DNA from: Alcaligenes faecalis
GTDB lineage: Bacteria > Pseudomonadota > Gammaproteobacteria > Burkholderiales > Burkholderiaceae_B
Assembly: GCF_041521385.1 (NCBI RefSeq)
Contig: NZ_CP168006.1
Span: 3,084,133-3,148,132 of the forward strand
DNA length: 64,000 nucleotides
Direction of reading: 5' to 3'
Shown: positions 18,938 to 27,515 of the stretch, piece by piece
Layout of the letters: each line of letters opens with the position of its first letter
How positions within the stretch are numbered: position 1 is the stretch's first letter
Made by a program: the position numbers and the translations under genes
Notes under the pieces: model-generated
The model's database searches: none
Told to the model about the DNA's origin: nothing
Seen by the model: the letters and a program-made list of their open reading frames with translations, nothing else

Positions 18938-19713
18938 CGCAGGACTTATTAGCCGGTTCTGAGCGAATCGCCGCAGGCGGGGCGGACGCGCAGCCTTTGC
19001 TGAGCGTAGATGGCTTGAATGCCTGGTACGGTGCCGCGCATATTCTGTTTGATCTGTCCCTGACGGTGCAGCGCGGCGAAGTGGTCGCCTTGATGGGGCG
19101 CAACGGCGCGGGCAAGTCCACAACCTTGAAGTCCATTATGGGTTTGATGGAGCGATCCAACGGCCATATCGAATTCATGGGGCAGGCCATTCACGACAAG
19201 CAGCCTTTTGAGATTGCACGTGCCGGTTTGGGCTTTGTGCCCGAAGAGCGCCGTATCTTTAGTGATTTAAGTGTCTCGGAGAATCTGGAAGTAGGCCGTC
19301 AACCAGCACGGCGTTGGCCAGATGGCGCCGCAGCCCCGCACTGGCAGCCTGAACGCTTGTACAGCCTGTTTCCCAATCTGGGGCAGATGCAGGACAGACC
19401 CGGCGGACAGATGAGCGGGGGCGAGCAGCAAATGCTGACGGTAGCGCGCACCTTGATGGGCAATCCCTATCTGGTCTTGCTGGATGAACCGTCCGAGGGT
19501 GTGGCTCCGGTGATTGTCGAGCAGATGGTGCAGATGATTCTGGAGCTCAAGCAGGCCGGTGTCAGTATCTTGCTGTCCGAGCAGAATCTGCATTTTGCCG
19601 AACTGGTGTCGGATCGGGTCTATGTGCTTGAAAAAGGGCAAATACGGTACAGTGGCGTCATGCAGGAGTTAAGCGCCAACGAACACGTGCGGCGCACTTA
19701 CCTGTCCGTTTAA
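18934..19713 (+). CDS. ABC transporter ATP-binding protein (LivF-like)
   Basis: 259 residues: Walker A GRNGAGKST, Q-loop VPEERRIF, signature MSGGEQQML, Walker B YLVLLDEPSEGVAP and switch region LLSEQNLHFA, all diagnostic of LivF ATPases. An N-terminal extension of about 22 residues precedes the ABC core. The ATG overlaps the LivG-like stop (ATGA). It pairs with the preceding ATPase under the fused permease and completes a four-gene transporter operon. Confidence 0.9.
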   Translation: MTQDLLAGSERIAAGGADAQPLLSVDGLNAWYGAAHILFDLSLTVQRGEVVALMGRNGAGKSTTLKSIMGLMERSNGHIEFMGQAIHDKQPFEIARAGLGFVPEERRIFSDLSVSENLEVGRQPARRWPDGAAAPHWQPERLYSLFPNLGQMQDRPGGQMSGGEQQMLTVARTLMGNPYLVLLDEPSEGVAPVIVEQMVQMILELKQAGVSILLSEQNLHFAELVSDRVYVLEKGQIRYSGVMQELSANEHVRRTYLSV

Positions 19714-19760
19714 CGTTGGGCCTCCAGTTAGCGAGGCCGGATCGGCTCCAGGAGAACACC

Positions 19761-20309
19761 ATGACAGATGCACGCCCCAATCCCCAGACCGTCATTGATT
19801 TCTGGGTTGAATCAGGGCCAGAGAAATGGTTTCGCAAGTCTGATGACTTCGACCGGGAATTTCGTGAGCGGTTTTTGGACTGGCACGAACGTGCGGCCAG
19901 GGGCGAACTGGATGATTGGGCACAGACGGCAGAAGGGGCCTATGCCTTGCTGATTCTGCTGGATCAGTTTCCGCGCAACTCTTTTCGCAATACTACGCGC
20001 ATGTATGCGACCGATGAGAAGGGTTTGGCGATTGCCAAGGAAATGGTGGCCAAGGGTCTGGATAAACAAATTCCGGTGGAGCGCCGTGTGTTCTGCTACT
20101 TGCCGTATTCTCATGCGGAGAACTTGGCGGACCAGCAAGAGGCCGTGCGCCTGAATCGGGAAATTGGCCGTCCCTGGCTGGATCATGCCGAAGAGCACCT
20201 GGATGTGGTCGAACGCTTTGGCCGCTTCCCGCATCGCAACTCGATTCTGGGGCGTACTACCACTGCGGAAGAACAGACGTTTCTGGAGGGCGGTGGTTTT
20301 TCCGGTTGA
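19761..20309 (+). CDS. DUF924 family protein
   Basis: 182 residues from ATG 19761, preceded by GGAGAA. It matches the DUF924 family throughout: IDFWVESGPEKWFRKSDDFD, then YALLILLDQFPRNSFRNT, VFCYLPYSHAENLADQQEA and FGRFPHRNSILGR. The fold is all-helical and TPR-like; its biochemical role is unknown to me. It follows the LivF-like gene by 47 bases on the same strand and may be the tail of that transcript, but nothing in the sequence ties it to transport. Confidence 0.88.
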   Translation: MTDARPNPQTVIDFWVESGPEKWFRKSDDFDREFRERFLDWHERAARGELDDWAQTAEGAYALLILLDQFPRNSFRNTTRMYATDEKGLAIAKEMVAKGLDKQIPVERRVFCYLPYSHAENLADQQEAVRLNREIGRPWLDHAEEHLDVVERFGRFPHRNSILGRTTTAEEQTFLEGGGFSG

Positions 20310-20496
20310 TGGGTTTTGAGTCTGGATCTGCAGCAGAAGCTGAGTCTTGATCTTGATTGGGACTGGGCCTAGGCTTTGGCTCCAAACCTAAACCCACACG
20401 TAAGTTCAAGTTTCAGATCAGTCCTTCAGAGTGTTGGCCGAGAGCCTGGCTTGAGGGGGGCTGGCTTAGCCAGGTCTGAATGTGATGAATCAAAAA

Positions 20497-20532
20497 CAAA
20501 GGCGGCCAAGTGAAAACTTGAAGCCGCCTTTG
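20497..20532 (-). terminator. Terminator of the minus-strand nic arm
   Basis: Stem AAAGGCGGC/GCCGCCTTT plus CAAG/CTTG around a TGAAAA loop; on the minus strand it is followed by GTTTTTG. It lies 45 bases after the stop of the cytochrome-fusion gene. Upstream DNA (20310-20496) has no recognisable feature. Confidence 0.8.
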
Positions 20533-20577
20533 CTTCGTTGACCGCGTATCTAAACACAATCTGCGGACAAGCCCCGT

Positions 20578-23418
20578 CTACAGATGCCCCTTCTGCTCCC
20601 GTATGGTCGCAATCTTGTCTTTCAGGCCTGTCCAGGCGGGTTTGTCCGGTGCAAAACGCGCCCGCATATAGTTCAGCAAATCTTCCATCTGCTCGTTATT
20701 CATGCTGTTCTTGAAACCGGGCATGGAGCCCAGGGTGGGCTGTGCCGGACGGGTAATGCCGTGCATCAACACCTGAATCGTATTGTCCGGGTGTTCACTG
20801 TGCAGATTGCTGTTCAAGGCCAGGGACGGGCGAGCCCCAAAGAGCACCGGCCCACCACGTGGGTCATGGCAAACAGCACAAGCGCCGTTGAACAGGTTTT
20901 CGCCTGGCATCACCATCACGTCCTTATTGCTGCGGCTATCTTGCTCCAGCAGCGCGGCCTGGGCGGCGTGTGTTTGTTCTTGTTCGCTCTCGACCGGGTT
21001 CAAACTGCTTAGGTAGTGCGCCATGGCACGGACGTCGGACTCAGGCAGTTCTGCCAAGCCTGCGACGACCGGCCCCATCGGTCCCGCCGCCACGCCATGA
21101 CGGGGCGAGTAGCCGGTACGCAGGTATTGGTACAGCTCCTGTTCTGTCCAGGGGATGGGGGCTTTGGACAGGCTATTGAGCGCAGGCGCTTCCCAGTTAT
21201 CCGCAAAACCACCAGCCAGGAAATTCGCTTTACCGCCTTTTTCCGCGCCCAGCATATTGCGCGGGCTATGGCAGGCCGCACAGTGGCCGCTGCTATTGAC
21301 CAGATAGGCCCCCCGGTTCCATTGCACGGTTTGCGTCGGGTCCGGCACATAGGCATTTGGATCACGGTGAAACAGCAGGTTCCAGCCCGCCACCAAGGGC
21401 CGCATATTCATGGGGAAAGGCAGCTTGGTTTCAGGCACTTCGGACTTCACTGGCTCTTGCGTCATCAGGTAGGCGTACAGGGACTGCATGTCCTCATCGC
21501 TGATCTTGGCAAAGGCCGTGTAAGGGAAGGCCGGGTACAGGTGGCGTCCGTCCTGATGAATGCCCTCGCGCATGGCGCGCTCAAAGGCTTTGTAGCTCCA
21601 GCTACCGATGCCGGTTTCTTTGTCCGGGGTGATGTTGGTGGTGTAGATCGTGCCAAACGGCGTATCCAAACCCAAGCCACCTGCATTGGGTGTGCCGCCC
21701 TCAGCGGTGTGACAGACCATGCAATCGCCTGCAATGGCAACCAGACGGCCACGTTCAATGGCCAGCTCGGAAAAGATGGAGGTATCCACTTGGCCGACTG
21801 GTGCAATGGCGGGCCGCCAGGGCAGGGCGCTCAAGACGGTGCCGGTGGCGACTGCGGCCAAGGCTCCCCACCAGGCTTTGCGTTTTTTGCTGCTGCCTGT
21901 TTTATCGGACTGATAGCCCAGCGCCAGAGACTGTTCGCTAAAAGGCGCACTGGTCAGGCGTATGCCACTGGCATTGAAAATTGCATTGGCAATGGCGGCC
22001 GCGGCAGGCAGTTCCACGCCCTGGTTCCAGGCCAAAGGCTGGCCTACGGCAGACTCTCGTTTGACCAGTTGGACGGCGGGCTTGTCGGCGGTTTCTTTGA
22101 CAGGGCTGTCGCTGCTACCTTCGCCGCCTTTGCCCACGCCATTGTTCAGCAGTTGCTGCGCCCAACGACCCAGTCGGTCAGCCAGGGCGGGCGCAGACTC
22201 CGGAGCGTGATCGGAGTTATTCAGTTCTGTGCTGTCGTGGCCAATGGTTAGCTTGTCTATGCTGAGCGTGCCTTGACGGGTATCGACGCTGACATCCACA
22301 GCCCAGGCGGACCACTGTTCTCGTGCAGCCTGTCCGGGGACGTTTTCAACAATATGGCTGTAGGCCAGCCCGCGACCCTTGCGTAAAGGGCCTTGATGGG
22401 CGGGCAAGGGCTCGGACCAGTCCGATTGCTCGGCAACTCGTTGCAGCAGCTCGCGCCCTTGGGGGCTGCTGACTTGTTCCAGTCGTGCCTCCAAAGGATC
22501 CAGGCCCAGGCTGTGGCAGTCCTGATCGAATTGCGATTCTTGGGCAAAGATGGTGGCCTGGGCCAGGCTGTCGGGGTCACTGCTGGCGGCCGCGCCATCA
22601 TAGTTAGGCGTGGGTGCAGAAAAGTAATCGCTCTTTACGTCCGGACCACGGCTGGGCAAACCTGGCTGGCCACAAAGAATGGCAGCCAGGGAAGGGCGCG
22701 CACCGGACAAAGTGTTCAGTTGCCAGCGGGTCGCCCGCAAATGGGCATTCAAGTCGTTTCGCTCTGCGGTGCCTTTATAGACGCTCAGGCGAAGGGTGAC
22801 TTCGCTGTGGCTGGCACGAACTTGCACGGCCTGGGGGCGGCCAAAGGCCATGACGGCTGCATCCATGGCGCAGTCGTAGGCATCGGCCTGATTGCCGGCA
22901 ATATCCTGCAAATGGATCTGTTCGTTGGGCAGGCCGCTCAAGGCTTGCAGCTCAATCAGCAGGGCAGCGGGGCGCTGCGTATGCGCCCAGACATAAAGCT
23001 GCTTGTCGTGATAACAAGCACGGGCCCAAGCGGTTTCCTGATGCTCGGCGGCAGATCGCCACTCATAGCGTTGATCGGGGGCGCTAAGCGTAGCAGCGAC
23101 ATCCTCATCCGCTGGCAGCGTAGCCTGGTTCGCTGCGACGGGCGTGGCCCAACGCGCATCCAGCAAGGCAGCACCTTGTTGAGCCTGCTCGGCTTGTACC
23201 GCCAACACACCCAGAAAATTGCCCATATGCACACAGGCTACAACGCCGGGTACTTGCAGGGCAGCTTGTTGGTCTACTGTTTGTAATTCAGCGCCCAGAT
23301 ACTGCCCGTTTTCATAGGACCAGTAAGGGGGGCGTACCACAGCGCCATGCAGCAAGCTGGTGCCCGCAGGCAGTTCCGGCCACAGCGTTCGGGAAAGGTC
23401 TTGTGCTGAATGACTCAT
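20578..23418 (-). CDS. nicB: Decayed Mo-hydroxylase domain fused to a triheme cytochrome c (nicotinate dehydrogenase electron-transfer subunit)
   Basis: 946 residues from ATG 23418, which overlaps the nicA stop (ATGA). Residues 1-~530 resemble a xanthine-dehydrogenase-type molybdopterin subunit (SLLHGAVVRPPYWSYENGQY at the start, VELPAAAAIANAIFNASG at the end), but the region is short and the catalytic GxGE loop is compressed, so it probably does not bind active cofactor. A membrane segment (about WWGALAAVATGTVLSALPW) precedes three CXXCH heme motifs at Cys566, Cys713 and Cys847, as in the cytochrome tail of NicB. It likely passes electrons from the NicA/Mo-subunit complex to the respiratory chain. 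The symbol is by analogy with the cytochrome part of Pseudomonas NicB. Confidence 0.75.
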   Translation of the reverse strand: MSHSAQDLSRTLWPELPAGTSLLHGAVVRPPYWSYENGQYLGAELQTVDQQAALQVPGVVACVHMGNFLGVLAVQAEQAQQGAALLDARWATPVAANQATLPADEDVAATLSAPDQRYEWRSAAEHQETAWARACYHDKQLYVWAHTQRPAALLIELQALSGLPNEQIHLQDIAGNQADAYDCAMDAAVMAFGRPQAVQVRASHSEVTLRLSVYKGTAERNDLNAHLRATRWQLNTLSGARPSLAAILCGQPGLPSRGPDVKSDYFSAPTPNYDGAAASSDPDSLAQATIFAQESQFDQDCHSLGLDPLEARLEQVSSPQGRELLQRVAEQSDWSEPLPAHQGPLRKGRGLAYSHIVENVPGQAAREQWSAWAVDVSVDTRQGTLSIDKLTIGHDSTELNNSDHAPESAPALADRLGRWAQQLLNNGVGKGGEGSSDSPVKETADKPAVQLVKRESAVGQPLAWNQGVELPAAAAIANAIFNASGIRLTSAPFSEQSLALGYQSDKTGSSKKRKAWWGALAAVATGTVLSALPWRPAIAPVGQVDTSIFSELAIERGRLVAIAGDCMVCHTAEGGTPNAGGLGLDTPFGTIYTTNITPDKETGIGSWSYKAFERAMREGIHQDGRHLYPAFPYTAFAKISDEDMQSLYAYLMTQEPVKSEVPETKLPFPMNMRPLVAGWNLLFHRDPNAYVPDPTQTVQWNRGAYLVNSSGHCAACHSPRNMLGAEKGGKANFLAGGFADNWEAPALNSLSKAPIPWTEQELYQYLRTGYSPRHGVAAGPMGPVVAGLAELPESDVRAMAHYLSSLNPVESEQEQTHAAQAALLEQDSRSNKDVMVMPGENLFNGACAVCHDPRGGPVLFGARPSLALNSNLHSEHPDNTIQVLMHGITRPAQPTLGSMPGFKNSMNNEQMEDLLNYMRARFAPDKPAWTGLKDKIATIREQKGHL

Positions 23419-23891
23419 TGCCGGGCCTTTGCGACGCGTACGGCGGCTTGCATGATTTCTACGTGCGTGCCGCAACGGCACAGGTTATAGCGTAGTTCGT
23501 CCCGAATTTGCGCTTCGGTGGCTTGCGGATTGCGTTCCAGCAGGGCCTGCACGGTCATGACCATGCCATTGAGGCAGTAGCCGCATTGCGCAGCCTGACA
23601 ATCTATAAAGGCTTGCTGAACATCATTGGGTTGGCCGTTTTGGGCCAAGCCTTCCAGGGTCGTGATCTGACGGTTTTCTACCAGGCTGACCGGCACGACA
23701 CAGGAGCGGGCGGCCACACCATCGACCAGCACCGTACAGGCACCACATTCACCCAGGCCGCAGCCAAACTTGGGGCCATTCAGTTCCAGGTCGTTACGCA
23801 ATACATAAAGCAGTGGCGTATCGGGCTCCACCTCGATGATGTGGGTCTCTTGATTGACCCGCAAGGTATGCGGGCGAGTACAAGGGGGCAT
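23415..23891 (-). CDS. nicA: Nicotinate dehydrogenase [2Fe-2S] subunit
   Basis: 158 residues from ATG 23891, preceded by AAGGTG; an in-frame GTG at 23900 would add three codons. The first [2Fe-2S] cluster is in FGCGLGECGACTVLVDG plus SC, and the second in QCGYCLNGM and LCRCGTH, the two-cluster pattern of small subunits of molybdenum hydroxylases (IorA, CoxS, NicA). Its length is about that of Pseudomonas putida NicA. It carries electrons from the Mo site to the heme subunit encoded by the next, overlapping gene. The catalytic subunit is divergently encoded at 24292. Confidence 0.85.
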   Translation of the reverse strand: MPPCTRPHTLRVNQETHIIEVEPDTPLLYVLRNDLELNGPKFGCGLGECGACTVLVDGVAARSCVVPVSLVENRQITTLEGLAQNGQPNDVQQAFIDCQAAQCGYCLNGMVMTVQALLERNPQATEAQIRDELRYNLCRCGTHVEIMQAAVRVAKARQ

Positions 23892-23975
23892 GGGGTTCAC
23901 CTTGGGTAGATCGCACCTTGTTGTCGGACAGCGTGTGCGGTGCTTTTATCAGCTTGGTATTGATATGCTTAAATT

Positions 23976-23997
23976 AAGTGTATACACTTTAATTTAT
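23976..23997. promoter_or_regulatory. Operator-like palindrome between the two nic arms
   Basis: AAGTGTATACACTT (23976-23989) is a perfect 14-bp palindrome inside a wider AT-rich near-palindrome. The stretch 23979-23995 matches the site before the ABC operon (14919-14935) at 15 of 17 positions. It lies 85 bases upstream of nicA and about 300 bases before the plus-strand Mo-subunit gene, well placed to control at least nicA. The pattern fits GTnTAnAC sites; which regulator binds is unknown, and no complete GntR or MarR gene is in the window. Confidence 0.6.
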
Positions 23998-24291
23998 CGA
24001 GTAAATAGATTCTACTACTCCCTTGAGGTATCAATCAAAGCCTGCTTGGGAAGATGGAAAAGATTCAATCTAATCTTATTTAATATAGGGTTTACACTGA
24101 TTATTAAGCCCTTGATTTTCTCTTTATAGTAGTTGCGATAAATGGGTTTCAGCGCACTGCATTTGATTTTATTAGGGTGTGTACGCTAGTAATCGATGTT
24201 TTGCCTAGGCGCGCTGCAGGCACGCTTTCAGGAGCAAGTCCCTGAGGCCGGCTTTCAGGCCCTTATATAAAAACCCAGCCAGGAGAGTGTG
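23998..24291. other. Intergenic leader of the plus-strand nic arm
   Basis: AT-rich DNA with no gene. It presumably holds the promoter of the plus-strand arm; a GC-richer part from about 24210 includes CTGAGGCCGGCTTTCAG, a short imperfect inverted repeat, and AGGAGAG at 24281-24287 is the ribosome binding site of the next gene. Confidence 0.4.
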
Positions 24292-26550
24292 ATGTCTTAC
24301 GATGCGCCGCGCCACCAGCAGCAAGACTTGCTCAGGGCGTCTGGCACCTTGCTGATTTTAGCGGCACCGGCACGGCCTCCCAAGCCTTCGCCCGGCCAGC
24401 CCGGCGTGGTGTCCGACTACTTGCAGGCGCACGACGATGTCTTTGTCGCCGTGTCCGAACAGGGCTGGGTGCGCGCTTTTCATGGGCACGTGGACCTGGG
24501 CACCGGCATTCAAACGGCGCTCAGTCAGATCGTGGCCGACGAGCTGGATGTGCCCATGGCGCGTGTGCAAATGGTACTGGGCCATACCGATGCGGTGCCC
24601 AATCAGGGGCCCACCATCGCCAGTGCTTCCATTCAGATTCATGCTGTACCGCTGCGCAAGGCAGCGGCTCAGGCACGTCAATTACTGCTGGCACAAGCCG
24701 CAGAACGTTGGGCATTGCCTGCCGCTCAATTACGCGTGGAAGACGGTATCGTCAATGCCCCAGACGGGCGCAGCCTGACGTACTGGCAATTGCTGGAAGG
24801 TCTGGAGCTGCGGGCCTATCTGGATAAAGAAACCTCCACCAAACCGGCCGAGCAATTGCGCATTGTAGGGACAGCCCAGGCGCGTGTCGATATTCCAGGC
24901 AAGGTCGCGGGGCAATGGGTGTATGTACACGACGTGCGCGTGCCTGGCATGTTGCACGGCCGTGTTGTGCGTCCTCCTTATATAGGGCGCGATAGCGGCG
25001 ACTTCATCGGTCGCAGCCTGGACTCCGTGGATGAGGAGTCCATCCGCCATATTGCTGACGATGTGCGTGTTGTGGTGATTGGCGACTTTATCGGTGTGGT
25101 CGCGCGCCGTGAAGAACACGCTATGCGTGCTGCCCGCGAATTGAAAGTGCGCTGGAAAGCGATTCCTCCGTTGGAGGATATGAGCAATCTGGAGCAACTG
25201 ATTCGTCGTCAGCCCATGACGGCGCGTTTGTTGGCCGATACAGGACCGGATTTTGACGAGTTGCCGCCAGAGGGTAGACGCTTGAAGCGTAGCTATATCT
25301 GGCCTTTTCAGTTGCATGCTTCGATTGGCCCGTCTTGCGCGGTGGCGGACTACCAGCCCGGTCATAGCCGGATCTGGTCAGGCTCGCAGAACCCGCATAT
25401 GTTGCGTGTTCATTTGAGCCAATTGCTGGACGAAGATGAGGCCGGTCTGGAGATCATCCGTCACGAAGCAGCCGGTTGTTATGGCCGTAATTGTGCTGAC
25501 GATGTGTGTGCAGATGCCTTGCTCTTGTCCCGAGCCGTCGGTGCGCCGGTGCGTGTGCAACTGACGCGAGAACAAGAACACGGTTGGGAGCCTAAAGGCG
25601 CTGCTCAGTTGATGGATGTCGAAGGCTCCATTGATGCTCAAGGGCAACTGCGTCATTACGATTTCGTGACCCATTACCCCTCCAACGATGCGCCGAACCT
25701 GGCGCTCTTGCTGACGGGGCGGGAGTCGGCGACCCCACGTCAACTGGAAATGGGGGACCGCACGGCTGTACCACCCTACAGCTATCCCAAGCAGCGCATT
25801 GTGTGTCAGGACATGCCCGCGATTGTGCGCGCCTCCTGGTTGCGTGGTGTGTCGGCCATGCCTAACTCTTTTGCGCATGACTGCTTTCTGGACGAGCTGG
25901 CGGTGGAAGCCGGTGTGGACCCCTTGAGTTATCGCCTGCGTTATCTGGATCAGGATGAACGCGCTCAGGAACTGTTACAGGCAGTGGCGGACAAGGGGCA
26001 ATGGCAGATTGGGCATCGAGGTTCTCGCGGGCAGCCGGACGAGCAAGGCTATCTCTATGGCCGTGGTCTGTCGTACGCCCGCTATATACACAGCAAGTTT
26101 CCTGGTTTCGGGGCGGCCTGGTCAGCCTGGCTGCTGGATCTGCGGGTTCATGCGGAGACGGGTGTGATTGAGGTTCAGCAGATTTATGTGGGCCAGGACA
26201 CTGGGCAGATGGTGAACCCGGCGGGAGTGCGCCACCAGATTCACGGCAATGTGATTCAGTCCTTAAGCCGCACCTTGTATGAGCAGGTGCGCTTTAACGC
26301 ACAGGGCGTAGTCAGTGCGGAGTGGGGCGCCTATCCGATTGTGGATTTCCCGCGCATCCCGCCCATTGAGGTGATTTTGATGGACAGGCAGTCCGAGCCG
26401 CCGATGGGGTCGGGCGAATCCGCCTCCGTGCCCTGTGCCTCGGCCATTGCCAATGCTTTGTTTGATGCAACTGGCCGACGTTTTCGGCAGGTGCCTTTTA
26501 CACCGGATGTGGTCCGGGCCGCGCTGGCTACTACGCCCCAAATGGCGTAG
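24292..26550 (+). CDS. nicB: Nicotinate dehydrogenase molybdopterin catalytic subunit, without cytochrome domain
   Basis: 752 residues from ATG 24292. It is a full xanthine-oxidase-family molybdopterin subunit of the IorB/NicB branch: GHVDLGTGIQTALSQIVADE, then VLGHTDAVPNQGPTIASASIQ, IWPFQLHASIGPSCAVADYQ, and the active-site glutamate in MGSGESASVPCASAIANAL. Pseudomonas NicB is about 1190 residues because it continues into a triheme cytochrome; this protein stops right after the Mo domain, and the heme domain is in the divergent gene 20578-23418. With NicA it should hydroxylate nicotinate at C6. Another N-heterocyclic acid is possible, but the following nicD-nicX-nicF genes argue for nicotinate. 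Confidence 0.8.
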   Translation: MSYDAPRHQQQDLLRASGTLLILAAPARPPKPSPGQPGVVSDYLQAHDDVFVAVSEQGWVRAFHGHVDLGTGIQTALSQIVADELDVPMARVQMVLGHTDAVPNQGPTIASASIQIHAVPLRKAAAQARQLLLAQAAERWALPAAQLRVEDGIVNAPDGRSLTYWQLLEGLELRAYLDKETSTKPAEQLRIVGTAQARVDIPGKVAGQWVYVHDVRVPGMLHGRVVRPPYIGRDSGDFIGRSLDSVDEESIRHIADDVRVVVIGDFIGVVARREEHAMRAARELKVRWKAIPPLEDMSNLEQLIRRQPMTARLLADTGPDFDELPPEGRRLKRSYIWPFQLHASIGPSCAVADYQPGHSRIWSGSQNPHMLRVHLSQLLDEDEAGLEIIRHEAAGCYGRNCADDVCADALLLSRAVGAPVRVQLTREQEHGWEPKGAAQLMDVEGSIDAQGQLRHYDFVTHYPSNDAPNLALLLTGRESATPRQLEMGDRTAVPPYSYPKQRIVCQDMPAIVRASWLRGVSAMPNSFAHDCFLDELAVEAGVDPLSYRLRYLDQDERAQELLQAVADKGQWQIGHRGSRGQPDEQGYLYGRGLSYARYIHSKFPGFGAAWSAWLLDLRVHAETGVIEVQQIYVGQDTGQMVNPAGVRHQIHGNVIQSLSRTLYEQVRFNAQGVVSAEWGAYPIVDFPRIPPIEVILMDRQSEPPMGSGESASVPCASAIANALFDATGRRFRQVPFTPDVVRAALATTPQMA

Positions 26551-26610
26551 GCAGCAGCAATTTTCATGGGTCAGGCCCAGGCCTGACGGTTTCAATCCAA
26601 GGACAGATTA

Positions 26611-27435
26611 ATGAGTACCTTTCTTTACGGCGGCCATGTTCATGCCAATGGCATTCGTCAGCATTACTTGCGCTACGGTGGCTCCAGCCAGGGTCGCGAC
26701 CAGCGTCCCGCGGTCATCATCGTTCCCGGCATTACCAGCCCGGCGGTGACCTGGGGCTTTGTGGGCGAGCAGTTCGGCAAGCACTTTGATACCTACATTC
26801 AGGATGTGCGTGGTCGCGGTTTGAGCGAAGCCGCCGAAGGCATGGATTACAGCCTGGATGCCCAGGCGGATGACTTGATCGCCTTGGCTCAAGCCTTGGG
26901 TCTTAACGACTACATCGTGGTCGGCCACTCCATGGGTGCGCGTATTGGTTTGCGTGCGGCTCACAAGAACAGCGATGGCTTGAACCGTCTGGTAATGGTT
27001 GATCCTCCGGTCTCCGGCCCGGATCGTCGTGCCTATCCCTCCAAGTTGCCCTGGTATGTGGATTCCATGGCCATGGCTCGCAAAGGCTGCACCGCAGAAG
27101 ACATGCGTGCTTTCTGCCCGACCTGGACCGAAGAGCAATTGCAATTGCGTGCCCAGTGGCTGCACACCTGCCACGAGCCTGCGATTTTGGCTAGCTTTGA
27201 AGGGTTCCACACCGACGATATCCACGTCGACTTCCCGCATCTGAAAGTACCTGCCTTGCTGATGACCGCCGAGCGTGGTGATGTGGTTCGTGATGAGGAC
27301 GTGGCCGAGATTCAGCAGTTGGCCGCTGGCGTTCAGCACGTACGCGTGCCCAATGCCGGTCACATGATTCCTTGGGATAACGAGGCTGGTTTCTATGAAG
27401 CCTTCGGTGATTTCCTGGGCCAGCGCCTGGTGTGA
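26611..27435 (+). CDS. nicD: N-formylmaleamate deformylase
   Basis: 274 residues, alpha/beta-hydrolase fold: oxyanion region IVPGITSPAVTWG, nucleophile elbow GHSMGA, and the catalytic His in VPNAGHMIPWDNEAGFYEAF. The overall sequence fits NicD, which removes formate from N-formylmaleamate to give maleamate. It sits between the dehydrogenase subunit (60 bases before, no terminator between) and nicX, in the order expected for a nic operon. The ribosome site AAGGA precedes ATG 26611. Confidence 0.88.
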   Translation: MSTFLYGGHVHANGIRQHYLRYGGSSQGRDQRPAVIIVPGITSPAVTWGFVGEQFGKHFDTYIQDVRGRGLSEAAEGMDYSLDAQADDLIALAQALGLNDYIVVGHSMGARIGLRAAHKNSDGLNRLVMVDPPVSGPDRRAYPSKLPWYVDSMAMARKGCTAEDMRAFCPTWTEEQLQLRAQWLHTCHEPAILASFEGFHTDDIHVDFPHLKVPALLMTAERGDVVRDEDVAEIQQLAAGVQHVRVPNAGHMIPWDNEAGFYEAFGDFLGQRLV

Positions 27436-27442
27436 TGTTAAA

Positions 27443-27460
27443 GGGCCGCATGGGCGGCCC
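27443..27460 (+). promoter_or_regulatory. Intercistronic hairpin between nicD and nicX
   Basis: GGGCCGC/GCGGCCC, a perfect 7-bp GC stem with a 4-base loop just after the nicD stop and about 55 bases before nicX. There is no T run, so it is more likely an mRNA-stability or processing element than a terminator. Confidence 0.5.
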
Positions 27461-27515
27461 GTCGTGATGCAGAGGTTCCGCGTCAGTGCCGGGGCCTCTC
27501 ACAAGGAGAGACAAG

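Noticed and set aside
22393..23286. A 297-codon plus-strand frame inside the cytochrome-fusion gene, and a 411-codon one at 21016-22251.
   Set aside because: Both are mirror frames of a gene with clear domains and heme motifs on the minus strand.
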